Assembly (NCBI RefSeq): GCF_022807995.1
Contig: NZ_CP094351.1
Coordinates: forward strand, 3,813,001-3,877,000
DNA from: Pseudomonas orientalis
Lineage (GTDB): Bacteria > Pseudomonadota > Gammaproteobacteria > Pseudomonadales > Pseudomonadaceae
Direction of reading: 5' to 3'
DNA: 64,000 nucleotides
Numbering within the stretch: the first letter of the stretch is position 1; each line of letters starts with the position of its first letter. A model generated the notes under the pieces. It was given only the letters and a program-made list of their open reading frames with translations. It ran no database searches and was not told the DNA's origin. Made by a program: the position numbers and the translations under genes. Positions 1 to 8,466 of the stretch are shown in pieces.

Positions 1-680
1 TCGAAGGCCGACAGGCTTTCGACTTCATCGTCGAACAGCTCGATGCGGATCGCTTCCAGGTCGGATTCGGCCGGATAGATATCGATCACATCGCCGCGCA
101 CGCGGAACGTGGCACGGGCAAAGTCCATGTCGTTGCGGGTGTACTGCAAGCTGGTCAGGCGCCGCAGCAGTTCGCGCTGGTCGAGTTTGTCGCCCCGGTC
201 AACGTGCAGCACCATTTTCAAATAGGTTTCCGGGCTGCCCAGACCGTAGATGCACGACACCGTGGTCACGATGATCGCGTCCTTGCGTTCCAGCAGGGCC
301 TTGGTCGCCGACAGCCGCATCTGCTCGATATGGTCGTTGATCGACGCATCCTTCTCGATAAAGGTATCGGAGGACGGCACATAGGCTTCGGGCTGGTAGT
401 AGTCGTAATAGGAAACGAAATACTCCACCGCGTTGTTCGGGAAGAACGCCTTGAACTCGCCGTACAGCTGCGCGGCCAGGGTTTTGTTCGGTGCCAGCAC
501 CAGGGTCGGGCGATTGATCTGCGCGATCACGTTGGCGATGCTGAACGTCTTGCCCGAACCGGTCACCCCGAGCAGCGTCTGATGCGCCAGGCCGGCCTCA
601 ATGCCTTCGACCATCTGGCGAATCGCTTCCGGTTGGTCGCCGGCGGGTTCAAAACGGGTGACGAGCTGGAAATCCGACAT
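1..680 (-). CDS. uvrB: UvrABC excinuclease subunit B, N-terminal part
   Basis: UvrB is the DNA-damage verification helicase of nucleotide excision repair; it is loaded by UvrA and recruits UvrC. Reading the minus strand from the ATG at 680 gives MSDFQLVTRF, the Walker A loop GVTGSGKT (residues 38-45), and the aromatic beta-hairpin region YYDYYQPEAYVP (about residues 92-103) that clamps DNA. About 226 of some 670 codons are inside the window; the rest, including the UvrC-binding tail, lies to the left. It is divergent from the aminotransferase gene, an arrangement I recall from P. aeruginosa (PA3138/PA3139). I found no convincing LexA box in the upstream region. Confidence 0.97.
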   Translation of the reverse strand, partial: MSDFQLVTRFEPAGDQPEAIRQMVEGIEAGLAHQTLLGVTGSGKTFSIANVIAQINRPTLVLAPNKTLAAQLYGEFKAFFPNNAVEYFVSYYDYYQPEAYVPSSDTFIEKDASINDHIEQMRLSATKALLERKDAIIVTTVSCIYGLGSPETYLKMVLHVDRGDKLDQRELLRRLTSLQYTRNDMDFARATFRVRGDVIDIYPAESDLEAIRIELFDDEVESLSAF

Positions 681-1022
681 AACGTACCTCGTGTAGTCAC
701 CCCAGACTCAACACCGCCAGGGACGAAATAGCTCAGCAACCCACGAATAATCATCGCAGGTTGCAGGAAAAAACCATGATAGCCGTAGTAGTGGTGACGA
801 AGGTGTCGGGTTTCAAGGCAATCGTCCTACCTGCCGTCCGGGATCAATCTGCAATAAGACTAACGGTCGGCCATTAAACCGAAAAACTTGGTCGAAAAGC
901 CGTTTCCGCTGTCGCCCTCAGCCGTGATGGCCTCTATACTAGCTCCCCGTTTGTGCACCGCTCTAGTGCAACCGGCTGGAGCGCGACACGTCCCTCCCTT
1001 CCCCCATAGAGCTGCCGCAAAA
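681..1022. promoter_or_regulatory. uvrB-tyrB divergent intergenic region
   Basis: This 342-bp gap must hold both promoters. A TATACT at 935-940 is the best -10 candidate for the rightward gene, but no good -35 lies 16-18 bp upstream of it. Rightward reading frames run through this region from 888 without a stop, but the conserved protein begins only at 1023. No repeats or RNA genes were seen here. Confidence 0.35.
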
Positions 1023-2219
1023 ATGAGCCTGTTCTCCGCTGTCGAAATGGCACCACGCGATCCAATCCTGGGCCTCAACGAAGCATTCAACGCCGATACT
1101 CGAACCACCAAGGTCAACCTTGGCGTGGGCGTTTACTGCAACGAGGAGGGGAAGATTCCGCTCTTGCGTGCCGTTGCCGAAGCGGAAGCCATTCGCGTGG
1201 CGCAACACGCCGCCCGTGGCTACTTGCCGATTGACGGCATCGCGGCCTACGACAAGGCCGTGCAAACCCTGCTGTTCGGTGATCAGTCGCCGCTGCTCGA
1301 AGCCGGCCGTGTGGTGACCGTGCAGGCCGTGGGTGGCACGGGCGCGCTGAAACTCGGCGCCGACTTCCTCAAGCAGTTGCTGCCCGACGCCGTGGTTGCC
1401 ATCAGCGACCCAAGCTGGGAAAACCACCGCGCACTGTTCGAAACCGCTGGTTTCCCGGTGCAGAACTACCGCTACTACGACGCCGCCACCCACGACGTAA
1501 ACCGTAGCGGCCTGCTCGACGACCTCAACGCCCTGCCGCCACAGTCCATCGTGGTGTTGCACGCCTGCTGCCACAACCCGACCGGCGTCGACCTGAGCCC
1601 GGCGGACTGGCAGAACGTACTGGACGTGATCAAGGCCAAAAACCTGGTGCCATTCCTTGATATGGCCTACCAGGGCTTCGGCGACGGCATCCACGAAGAC
1701 GCCGCCGCGGTGCGCCTGTTCGCGGAGTCGGGCCTGACCTTCTTTGTGTCCAGCTCGTTCTCCAAGTCGTTCTCCCTGTACGGCGAACGCGTGGGCGCCT
1801 TGTCCATCGTCGGCGACTCCAGGGAAGAAAGCGCGCGCATCCTGTCCCAGGTCAAGCGTGTGATCCGTACCAACTACTCCAACCCGCCGACCCACGGCGC
1901 AGCGATCGTTGCAGCGGTACTGAACAACCCCGAACTGCGCGCCCAGTGGGAAGCCGAACTGGCCGAAATGCGCCTGCGCATTCGCGGCATGCGCGAGCAG
2001 ATGGTGGCGCAGTTGACCAAGGCTGCTCCCGGCCACGATTTCAGCTTCGTCGGTCGCCAGCGTGGGATGTTCTCCTACTCCGGGCTGACGGTTGAGCAAG
2101 TGACCCGCCTGCGCAGCGAGTTTGGCATCTATGCACTGGACACCGGGCGTATCTGTGTGGCGGCGCTGAACCAGTCGAACATTGCCGCGGTCACACAGGC
2201 AATCGTTCAGGTGCTGTAA
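1023..2219 (+). CDS. tyrB: aromatic amino acid aminotransferase (PLP-dependent, class I)
   Basis: This enzyme transfers amino groups between tyrosine, phenylalanine or aspartate and 2-oxoglutarate, with PLP as cofactor. The product is 398 aa, the normal length for the TyrB/AspC family. It carries the family N-terminus MSLFSAVEMAPRDPILGL, the motif HACCHNPTG near the middle, and the PLP lysine at about K248 in SSSFSKSFSLYGERVG. The frame is open upstream to 888, but the family starts at the ATG at 1023, so that start was chosen; no strong ribosome binding site precedes it. A terminator follows directly, so the gene is probably monocistronic. TyrB and AspC specificities are hard to separate by eye; the uvrB linkage favours the aromatic enzyme. 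Confidence 0.93.
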   Translation: MSLFSAVEMAPRDPILGLNEAFNADTRTTKVNLGVGVYCNEEGKIPLLRAVAEAEAIRVAQHAARGYLPIDGIAAYDKAVQTLLFGDQSPLLEAGRVVTVQAVGGTGALKLGADFLKQLLPDAVVAISDPSWENHRALFETAGFPVQNYRYYDAATHDVNRSGLLDDLNALPPQSIVVLHACCHNPTGVDLSPADWQNVLDVIKAKNLVPFLDMAYQGFGDGIHEDAAAVRLFAESGLTFFVSSSFSKSFSLYGERVGALSIVGDSREESARILSQVKRVIRTNYSNPPTHGAAIVAAVLNNPELRAQWEAELAEMRLRIRGMREQMVAQLTKAAPGHDFSFVGRQRGMFSYSGLTVEQVTRLRSEFGIYALDTGRICVAALNQSNIAAVTQAIVQVL

Positions 2220-2238
2220 ACCTGCCAGCGTTGAACGA

Positions 2239-2266
2239 GGGGGAAGCCAAGGGCTTCCCCCTTTTT
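2239..2266 (+). terminator. rho-independent terminator of tyrB
   Basis: A perfect stem GGGGGAAGCC/GGCTTCCCCC with a short AAG loop is followed by a run of five T. It lies 19 nt after the tyrB stop codon. Confidence 0.9.
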
Positions 2267-2319
2267 GTTGGCGAACCCACTAGACTGCATACCGACTGCC
2301 CCTTTGCTGTGAGAGCCCT

Positions 2320-2529
2320 ATGAGAAACGACGATCTGGACCTGCGCGCCGACCGCGACGAACTGCACGACTATGCTCCACGCGCGCCGCAAGCCAAGCGC
2401 CAGAAAAGCCTGGTGCTGCAAGTGGCGCTGGGGGTGTTTATCGGTGGCCTGGCGTTGTGGCTGGTGCAACTGGGCGCCACGGCGATCATGGCCAAGCTGG
2501 CCATGGGCACCTTCCAGTTCGGCGGCTGA
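2320..2529 (+). CDS. small single-pass membrane protein, unknown function
   Basis: The 69-aa product has a charged N-terminus rich in Asp and Arg (residues 1-28) and then a hydrophobic segment, roughly residues 30-60, with the core LQVALGVFIGGLALWLVQLG. It probably sits in the inner membrane with the acidic/basic tail in the cytoplasm. GAGAGCCCT precedes the ATG. It follows tyrB but is separated from it by a terminator, so it likely has its own promoter. I recognise no family. The overlapping frame at 2372-2572 lacks such organisation and was discarded. Confidence 0.75.
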   Translation: MRNDDLDLRADRDELHDYAPRAPQAKRQKSLVLQVALGVFIGGLALWLVQLGATAIMAKLAMGTFQFGG

Positions 2530-2539
2530 TCAAGAGCGA

Positions 2540-2694
2540 AATGTGGTAGGGGGCTTGCCCCCGATGTTGTAGGAGCGAGCTTGCTCGCGAAAAACTCACA
2601 GCCACCGCGTTTATCCAGGAATTACGCGTTATCGTTGACGTTTTTCGCGAGCAAGCTCGCTCCTACAAGATTAGGGCAAGTCCCCTCCCACATT
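2540..2694. repeat. nested REPIN: GAGCTTGCTC-type inside GGGGGCTTGCCCCC-type
   Basis: The outer palindromic pair has left arm TGTGGTAGGGGGCTTGCCCC and a degraded right arm AGGGCAAGTCCCCTCCCACA. In its loop (2568-2667) sits a complete second REPIN, with arms TGTAGGAGCGAGCTTGCTCG and its inverse, and the inner motif GCGTTATCGTTGACG. Both are non-autonomous elements of the REP family, which are normally mobilised by a RAYT transposase encoded elsewhere. The unit abuts the 3' end of the LysR gene and might also act as a transcript end. Confidence 0.9.
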
Positions 2695-2698
2695 CGAT

Positions 2699-3583
2699 TC
2701 AGGCTGCTGCAAGCCCGCGTTCTTCCAGCAGTTTTACGAAGCTGTTCAAGCTCTGCGACACCGTGCCTCGGCGCCAGATCAGCCAGGTATGCAGAATCCG
2801 AAACGTATCGCTCAACGGCCACACGCTCACCGCCGCAGCCCCCGGCATGCTTTCCAGCATACTGCGCGGCATCAAGGCCAGCCCTGCCCCGGCACTGACG
2901 CACGCCAGCATGCCGTGGTAGGACTCGATTTCGAAGATCCTGCCCGGCACCGCACCGTCCTGTGAAAACCAGCGCTCGAAGTGATGCCGATACGAGCAGT
3001 TGGAGCGAAAGGTATAGATATTCTCGCCAGACACATCCTGCCCGCGCGTGATCGGCCCATGGTGCAGCGGCGCGATCACCACCATCTCCTCTTCAAACAC
3101 CGCCACGCCCTCCAGCGTGGAATGCAGCACCGGGCCATCGACAAAGGCCGCCGTCAACCGCCCGGACAACACGCCTTCGATCATCGTGCCCGACGGTCCC
3201 GTGCTCAGGTCCAGCTCCACCTTGGTGTACTGCTGGTTATACGCTGCCAGCAACGCGGGAATACGCACCGCCGCCGTACTTTCCAGCGAGCCGAGGGCAA
3301 AGGCGCCCTGAGGCTCCTCCCCCGCCACCGTGGCGCGGGCTTCCTGGACCAGATCGAGAATACGCCGCGCATAGCCAAGGAAATTCCACCCGGCCGGTGA
3401 CAGGCGCAGGCGGCTTTTCTCGCGGATAAACAACTCCACGCCCAGATCCCGCTCGAGTTGTTTGATCCGGGTGGTCAGGTTCGACGGCACCCGGTGAATC
3501 AACTGCGCAGCGGCGCTGATGCTGCCTTGTTCGGCAACGGCCTTAAAGATTTCCAACTGCACCAAATCCAATTCGTTCTCCAT
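2699..3583 (-). CDS. LysR-type regulator, PtrR/YneJ-like
   Basis: The 294-aa protein has a winged helix-turn-helix at residues 5-62 (AVAEQGSISAAAQLIHRV, then the recognition helix) and a type-2 periplasmic-binding-like effector domain from about residue 90. It is transcribed away from the aldehyde dehydrogenase gene across a 92-bp gap, the usual arrangement for a LysR regulator and its target. In E. coli the homologous pair is yneJ (ptrR) and sad (yneI), linked to putrescine and GABA use; extending that to this pair is an inference from synteny and similarity. The gap contains AT-rich GAATGTATTGCTTAATATT, a plausible binding region. Confidence 0.85.
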   Translation of the reverse strand: MENELDLVQLEIFKAVAEQGSISAAAQLIHRVPSNLTTRIKQLERDLGVELFIREKSRLRLSPAGWNFLGYARRILDLVQEARATVAGEEPQGAFALGSLESTAAVRIPALLAAYNQQYTKVELDLSTGPSGTMIEGVLSGRLTAAFVDGPVLHSTLEGVAVFEEEMVVIAPLHHGPITRGQDVSGENIYTFRSNCSYRHHFERWFSQDGAVPGRIFEIESYHGMLACVSAGAGLALMPRSMLESMPGAAAVSVWPLSDTFRILHTWLIWRRGTVSQSLNSFVKLLEERGLAAA

Positions 3584-3675
3584 TCGTGAATGTATTGCTT
3601 AATATTATTCAGTTTCCAGAAAAGATCCAGCACCGTACGCTGGCCTCCATCCCATCACCCCAGCAGGACGGTGCC

Positions 3676-5067
3676 ATGAACGCTATTGCTCATCAGACCC
3701 ACGCCTTGTCGATCAACCCGGCCAATGGCGAAACCGTTGGCAGCTACGCGTATGAAAGCCAATCGCAGCTGGATGCCGCGCTCAACCGCTCCACCGCTGC
3801 CTTCCGCACCTGGCGCCGCCAGCCCGTAGGGCAGCGCGCCGAGTTGCTGTCGGCACTGGCCAGCGCCCTGCGTGACCAGGCCGAAGCCATGGCGCAGATG
3901 ATTACCCTGGAAATGGGCAAACCCATCGCCCAGGCCCGTGCCGAAATCGAGAAATGCGCCCAGCTCAGTGAGTGGTATGCGCAGCACGGCCCCGCCATGC
4001 TCGCGCCGGAGCCGACGCTGGTGGACAACGGCAACGCGCGGATCGAATATCGCCCGCTGGGGCCGATCCTCGCCGTGATGCCGTGGAACTTCCCGGTGTG
4101 GCAAGTGCTGCGCGGCGCCGTACCAACGATGCTCGCCGGCAACACCTATGTGCTTAAACACGCGCCGAACGTGATGGGCAGCGCCTACCTGATCCAGCAG
4201 GCGTTCCAGAAGGCCGGCTTTGCTGAAGGCCTGTTCGAGGTCATCAACGTCACCACAGAGGGTGTGTCCAGCGCCATCGCCGACTCACGCATCGCCGCCG
4301 TCACCCTCACCGGCAGCGTGCGCGCCGGTATCGCCATCGGCTCCCAGGCCGGTGCGGCATTGAAGAAGTGCGTGCTGGAACTGGGCGGCTCCGACCCGTT
4401 CATCGTGCTCAACGACGCCGACCTCGACGCCGCCGTACAGGCCGCGCTGATCGGTCGCTTTCAGAACAGCGGCCAGGTCTGCGCCGCCGCCAAGCGCCTG
4501 ATCATCGAGGAAGGTGTGGTTGAAGCCTTTACCGCCAGATTCGTCGAAGCCAGCCGCAACCTGGTGATGGGCGACCCGACCTCGCCTGCCACCTACATCG
4601 GCCCCATGGCACGCTTCGATCTGCGCGATGAGCTGCACGGCCAGGTCCAGGCCACCCTCGAAGAAGGCGCAACCCTGCTGCTGGGCGGCAACAAGGTGGC
4701 TGACGCAGGCAACTATTACGAGCCGACCGTACTGGCTGACGTCACCGACCAGATGACCTCGTTCAAACAGGAACTGTTCGGCCCCGTCGCGTCCATCATC
4801 ACCGCCCGCGACGCCGACCATGCGGTGGCACTGGCCAACGACAGCGAATTCGGCCTGACCGCCAGTATCTTCACCGCCGACCCGGCCAAAGCGCGGAACA
4901 TCGCCGACCGGCTGGAAACCGGTGGGATCTTCGTCAACGCCTACAGCGTCTCCGATCCGCGCGTCGCATTCGGTGGCGTGAAGAAAAGCGGATTCGGACG
5001 CGAACTGTCGCACTTCGGCGTGCGCGAGTTCTGTAATGCACAGACGGTGTGGCTTGACCGTCAATAA
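3676..5067 (+). CDS. sad: NAD(P)-dependent aldehyde dehydrogenase, succinate-semialdehyde type
   Basis: It is predicted to oxidise succinate semialdehyde (or a similar short semialdehyde) to the acid in GABA/putrescine catabolism. The 463-aa length matches E. coli Sad (about 462 aa). Catalytic Glu is at about residue 235 in LELGGSDPF and the catalytic Cys at about 269 in SGQVCAAAKR; the nucleotide-binding motif TGSVRAG precedes them. The frame is open from 3586, but the ATG at 3676, behind AGCAGGACG, gives the family N-terminus MNAIAHQTHALSINPANGE. It is divergent from the PtrR-like regulator. Substrate remains inferred; 2-oxoglutarate semialdehyde is another possibility. Confidence 0.88.
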   Translation: MNAIAHQTHALSINPANGETVGSYAYESQSQLDAALNRSTAAFRTWRRQPVGQRAELLSALASALRDQAEAMAQMITLEMGKPIAQARAEIEKCAQLSEWYAQHGPAMLAPEPTLVDNGNARIEYRPLGPILAVMPWNFPVWQVLRGAVPTMLAGNTYVLKHAPNVMGSAYLIQQAFQKAGFAEGLFEVINVTTEGVSSAIADSRIAAVTLTGSVRAGIAIGSQAGAALKKCVLELGGSDPFIVLNDADLDAAVQAALIGRFQNSGQVCAAAKRLIIEEGVVEAFTARFVEASRNLVMGDPTSPATYIGPMARFDLRDELHGQVQATLEEGATLLLGGNKVADAGNYYEPTVLADVTDQMTSFKQELFGPVASIITARDADHAVALANDSEFGLTASIFTADPAKARNIADRLETGGIFVNAYSVSDPRVAFGGVKKSGFGRELSHFGVREFCNAQTVWLDRQ

Positions 5068-5091
5068 ACAGCTATAGCTTCAACACACATC

Positions 5092-5535
5092 AAATGTGGG
5101 AGGGGGCTTGCCCCCGATGGCGGCCTCTGGGCCGACCAAGGTGTTGGATTGGACCGAGTACATATCCGTTTCTGCGGTAAAGGCTGCTATGGGTTCCGCT
5201 TTTACAGCGGCTCACTTTTGAAAAGCGCAAAAGTAAGCAAAACGCTCTTGCCCCACCACTCGGCACCTCGCTTAGGCTCGGTGTGCCCGTAATCCGCCAT
5301 TGATTTGGGGGGCCGCCGCCACACGCCATCCATGGCGCGGGGCGGCTAAACCGGCATCCCTGCCGGTTTACCCCCCAAATCACTGTCGAATTCCGGCCAG
5401 CGTGGTTTAACGGGGCGCCTAAGATCAAAAGCAGATCAAGATCAAGAGCAGCTCGCTTCGCATCGTGATTACCGTCGACCACTACAGAGTTATGTAGATA
5501 CCCATGGCTATCGGGGGCAAGCCCCCTCCCACATT
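5092..5535. repeat. REPIN split by an approximately 390-bp dispersed repeat
   Basis: A left REP arm (AATGTGGGAGGGGGCTTGCC, from 5092) and its inverse (ending 5535) enclose about 390 bp, where a normal REPIN loop here is 40-50 bp. The inner sequence (about 5150-5440), which includes AAAAGCGCAAAAGTAAGC and GGCTAAACCGGCATCCCTGC with a GCCGGTTTACCCCCC inverse arm, is one I recall as recurring in many fluorescens-group genomes. It has no convincing coding frame. It fills the whole gap between sad and the emfourin gene. Confidence 0.8.
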
Positions 5536-5581
5536 TGGACCTAGGCAACCCTGGAGGGGGTCGTATCCGACTTTTAAGCAA

Positions 5582-5881
5582 TCAGCGAATATGCCGCCGC
5601 ACGCACTGCACCAACCCATCCAGTGCCTGCGACTTCACCGGCGCCAACACACACACCGTGTGTTCACGCTCGCCCTCGGTCACGGTGAGCGTGTAATGCA
5701 CCTGCCCCGGATTGCCGGACGGTCGAGTACTTTGCGGCAACTGGAAAAACTTCGACTGCTCGATCAGTTGCCGCAACTCTTGCTGATCCTGCTCGGGCAG
5801 TGCATCGAGCTCGACACTGCGAGGTTTGGCCAAGCCCGGAAAGAACGCCGGGCCGCCGTTTTCCTTGATCGAGATTCGCAT
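5582..5881 (-). CDS. emfourin-type protealysin inhibitor
   Basis: Emfourin is a small cytoplasmic protein that blocks protealysin-like M4 peptidases and is encoded beside them. This 99-aa product starts MRISIKENGGPAFFPGLAKP and has the family pattern of a short beta-rich start, then the segment LPEQDQQELRQLIEQSKFF and a C-terminal YTLTVTEGEREHTV strand. It lies 28 bp downstream of the protease gene on the same strand, so the pair is almost certainly one operon, producing protease and inhibitor together. Identification rests on sequence pattern plus this context. Confidence 0.85.
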   Translation of the reverse strand: MRISIKENGGPAFFPGLAKPRSVELDALPEQDQQELRQLIEQSKFFQLPQSTRPSGNPGQVHYTLTVTEGEREHTVCVLAPVKSQALDGLVQCVRRHIR

Positions 5882-5909
5882 GGCTGTTCCTCACCGCCCT
5901 GGCGGCGTG

Positions 5910-6971
5910 TCAGACGTTGATACCGACCGCTTTCCAACCGTCCTTGACCGCCTTCTGCTCATCCTTGTTCACGCCATAAAGCTGGCCGGCAATATCGTGG
6001 GTGATGCGCGCAAAACGCAAAAAACCGGAGTTCGGCCGCAACCGCGAATCACGCAGGGCGTCATACCAGATACGCCCGGCACGCTCCCAGGCGAACCCGC
6101 CAATCCGGGTGGCAACCTGATAGAACGCATGGTTGGGAATGCCGGAATTAATGTGCACGCCACCGTTGTCGTCATAGGTTTGCACAAAGTCATCCATATG
6201 CCCCGGCTGCGGGTCCTTGCCCAGCAATTTGTCATCAAATGCGGTGCCGGGGGCTTTCATCGAGCGCAATGCAGTGCCTTTGATCTTTTTGGTAAACAAC
6301 CCTTTGCCGATCAGCCAATCGGCGTCCTCGGCCTTCTGCTTTAACGCGTATTGCTTGATCAGCGACCCGAACACATCCGACATTGACTCGTTCAACGCAC
6401 CGGACTGGTTGAAGTACATCAGCTTGGCTTCATCCTCGGTGACGCCGTGGGCGAGTTCATGACCAATCACGTCGAGGGCCACGGTGAAGCGGTTGAACAA
6501 CTGCTGGTCGCCATCACCAAAGACCATCTGGGTCGAGTTCCAGAACGCATTGTTGTAGTCCTGGCCAAAGTGCACGGTGGCATCCAGCGCCATGCCGGCA
6601 TCGTCGATGGAATTGCGGTCGAACACCTGGTCGAAAAAATCGAAGGTCGCGCCCAGGCCGTCGTAGGCCTCGTCCACCGCGGCATCACCGCTGGCGGGTT
6701 GCCCTTCGCCACGGATCAGCTTGCCGGGCAGGCTGTCGGTGTTGTCGGCGCTGTAGATCGAGCGCTGTTTCTCGGCGCCCGCCGCCAGCGCCATGCGGGC
6801 CGGGCCTTTGGCGGGCACGGCGAGCATGCGCAACGAGCGGAACGTGCTGTCCTTGGCGCGCGTACGCAGCGCAACCTCGCGTTGGGCTTTGTCACCGTGG
6901 CGCGCGATCTGGTCGAGCATGTACGGCGGGATCAGGCAGAAAATCGGATTTCGCGGGTGGCGAACACACAT
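5910..6971 (-). CDS. protealysin-like M4 metalloprotease precursor
   Basis: This is a thermolysin-family zinc endopeptidase. Zinc ligands and the catalytic Glu are in HELAH (H171, E172, H175), with the third ligand E195 in GALNESMSDV. The active-site region GGVHINSGIPNHAFY follows. At 353 aa it has a short propeptide with the PPYML motif (residues 15-19) typical of protealysin-like precursors rather than the long thermolysin propeptide; the mature part probably begins near residue 71. No signal peptide is visible, as for other protealysins. The 3' neighbour is the emfourin inhibitor. The substrate is unknown; protealysins in Serratia act on actin and bacterial outer-membrane protein, which need not apply here. 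Confidence 0.92.
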   Translation of the reverse strand: MCVRHPRNPIFCLIPPYMLDQIARHGDKAQREVALRTRAKDSTFRSLRMLAVPAKGPARMALAAGAEKQRSIYSADNTDSLPGKLIRGEGQPASGDAAVDEAYDGLGATFDFFDQVFDRNSIDDAGMALDATVHFGQDYNNAFWNSTQMVFGDGDQQLFNRFTVALDVIGHELAHGVTEDEAKLMYFNQSGALNESMSDVFGSLIKQYALKQKAEDADWLIGKGLFTKKIKGTALRSMKAPGTAFDDKLLGKDPQPGHMDDFVQTYDDNGGVHINSGIPNHAFYQVATRIGGFAWERAGRIWYDALRDSRLRPNSGFLRFARITHDIAGQLYGVNKDEQKAVKDGWKAVGINV

Positions 6972-7106
6972 AAGCTGGCTCCTTTTTGGCGTGTGGTGAA
7001 CGGCCGGTTGACGACTTCAGGATAGACGCGGGTTTGCCGCCTGGGCCAAATTGTCATGAAATCATGTTGCAGTCGTGTTTATCCGAGGCCCCATAAGGAA
7101 TACCCC

Positions 7107-8036
7107 ATGCCCGCACGCCACGTCAAAACTGACCTGTCCTATCGCCCAAGGCTTGCCGACCTTCGCCCACTGCTCACGCCCAGTCCATCCTTGCTGGAGG
7201 CCAGGGCCGCGACGCCGCGTGTCACCGCAGCCAAGGACCTGCAGGATCGGCGCGGCTACGCCGAGGATTTTCTCGGCAGCTTCGCGGTGCCCTGGCCCAC
7301 GCTGGAACCGACCGTGGCAGGCGACGCCCAGCCCGGGCGCCTGGACTACACGCACTTTTCCATCAGCATGTCGCGCGCCCGCCGCCTGGCACTCTATGTC
7401 GGCGTCAACATCGACGGCGGCAAGCACGTGGATATCGTGCGCAGCAACGACACCTGGGCCTACGACGGCCGCCTGCCCCTCGACGCCCAGGTGGGCGACG
7501 ACCTCTACGCCGGCAACGGCCTGGACCGTGGTCATCTGGTGCGGCGCCAGGACCCGAACTGGGGCGACGAGGCGAACACCGCCAACCTCGACACCTTCCA
7601 CTTCACCAACTGCTCGCCGCAGATGAGCGGCTTCAACCAGAAGACCTGGCTGGAACTGGAGGACTATATCCTCGACAACACCCAGCGCTGGAAAGCCCGC
7701 GCCAGTATCTTCAGCGGGCCGGTGTTCGCCGACGACGACCGCCTGTACCGTGGCGTGAAAATCCCCCAGGCGTTCTGGAAAGTCGTGGCCTACCTCAGCG
7801 ACGACGGCAAACCCTCCGCCAGCGCGTACATGATTGATCAGCGCCGCGAGCTGGATCAACTGGACCTGGTCTTCGGCCCGCTCAAAACCTACCGGCGCAG
7901 CGTGTTGCAGATCGAACAACTGACCGGGATCCGCTTCGGCAACCTGGCCGACTACGACGGTTTCAGCAACGAAGAGCGCGCCACCGGAACGCGGATCGAA
8001 GCGCTGATCCGGGGGCCGCAGGATATCCGACTCTGA
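7107..8036 (+). CDS. DNA/RNA non-specific endonuclease (NUC/NucA family)
   Basis: The 309-aa protein has the beta-beta-alpha-metal nuclease signature DRGHLVRR (H143 the general base) and the Mg-binding Asn in MSGFNQKTW (about N178). These enzymes cut single- and double-stranded DNA and RNA without sequence preference. The ATG at 7107 is preceded by AAGGA; the frame opens upstream at 7056 but has no better start. No secretion signal is visible at the N-terminus (MPARHVKTDLSYRP), which is odd for a family usually exported, so export may be by another route. It is divergent from the protealysin operon. Confidence 0.9.
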   Translation: MPARHVKTDLSYRPRLADLRPLLTPSPSLLEARAATPRVTAAKDLQDRRGYAEDFLGSFAVPWPTLEPTVAGDAQPGRLDYTHFSISMSRARRLALYVGVNIDGGKHVDIVRSNDTWAYDGRLPLDAQVGDDLYAGNGLDRGHLVRRQDPNWGDEANTANLDTFHFTNCSPQMSGFNQKTWLELEDYILDNTQRWKARASIFSGPVFADDDRLYRGVKIPQAFWKVVAYLSDDGKPSASAYMIDQRRELDQLDLVFGPLKTYRRSVLQIEQLTGIRFGNLADYDGFSNEERATGTRIEALIRGPQDIRL

Positions 8037-8047
8037 GCACGGCCCAC

Positions 8048-8147
8048 TGTAGGAGCGAGCTTGCTCGCCAAGCACCTTCGAGCACCGCGAGGCATCCGGT
8101 TGACCGCGTTATCGTTAACGTCCTTCGCGAGCAAGCTCGCTCCTACA
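8048..8147. repeat. REPIN, GAGCTTGCTC-type
   Basis: The arms TGTAGGAGCGAGCTTGCTCG and the inverse CGAGCAAGCTCGCTCCTACA flank a 58-nt centre carrying GCGTTATCGTTAACG, the same inner motif as the copies at 2568-2667 and 42829-42942. It lies between the endonuclease gene and the B12 riboswitch, where it could insulate the two. Confidence 0.92.
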
Positions 8148-8165
8148 GGCCGTGATCGACTACCA

Positions 8166-8340
8166 TAGCGCCGCCGGTTCCCACACGGGACTAATAGGGA
8201 ATTCGAAACGCCGCCCGCGACGTCAATCGAAACTGCCCCCGCAACTGTAGGTGCCGAGCCTGCTCCCCACTGCCACTGGACGTCGTCCGGGAAGGCCGGA
8301 GCCTGGCGACGACGCATCAGTCAGGAGACCTGCCGGCCAA
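8166..8340 (+). promoter_or_regulatory. cobalamin (B12) riboswitch
   Basis: The leader shows the cobalamin aptamer landmarks in order: GCCGGTTCCCACACGGGACT, AATAGGGAA, the B12-box-related AACTGCCCCCGCAACTG, GCCACTGG...GGGAAGGCCGG and AGTCAGGAGACCTGCCGGC. It sits about 125 nt before the start codon of the importer operon. Binding of adenosylcobalamin would be expected to lower expression of the downstream genes. A GC-rich segment after the aptamer, containing ACCGGCGGGGTG, can pair back and may form the expression platform. Confidence 0.95.
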
Positions 8341-8466
8341 GTGACTCACTAACCGGCGGGGTGTCCGGGAAGGCCATCCTTGCGCTGCCCGGCCGGCGGC
8401 GCGCGTGGGTGTATTTCCGAACCGTCCCTGCCCTGCTTCACCGACGGTTCAAACGGAGACTGCCCC

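Noticed and set aside
681..900. LexA box upstream of uvrB
   Set aside because: No CTG-N10-CAG palindrome with an AT-rich centre was found.
963..2099. 378-aa frame antisense to the aminotransferase gene
   Set aside because: It mirrors the codon structure of the conserved gene, has low-complexity His/Val/Gln content and no recognisable domain.
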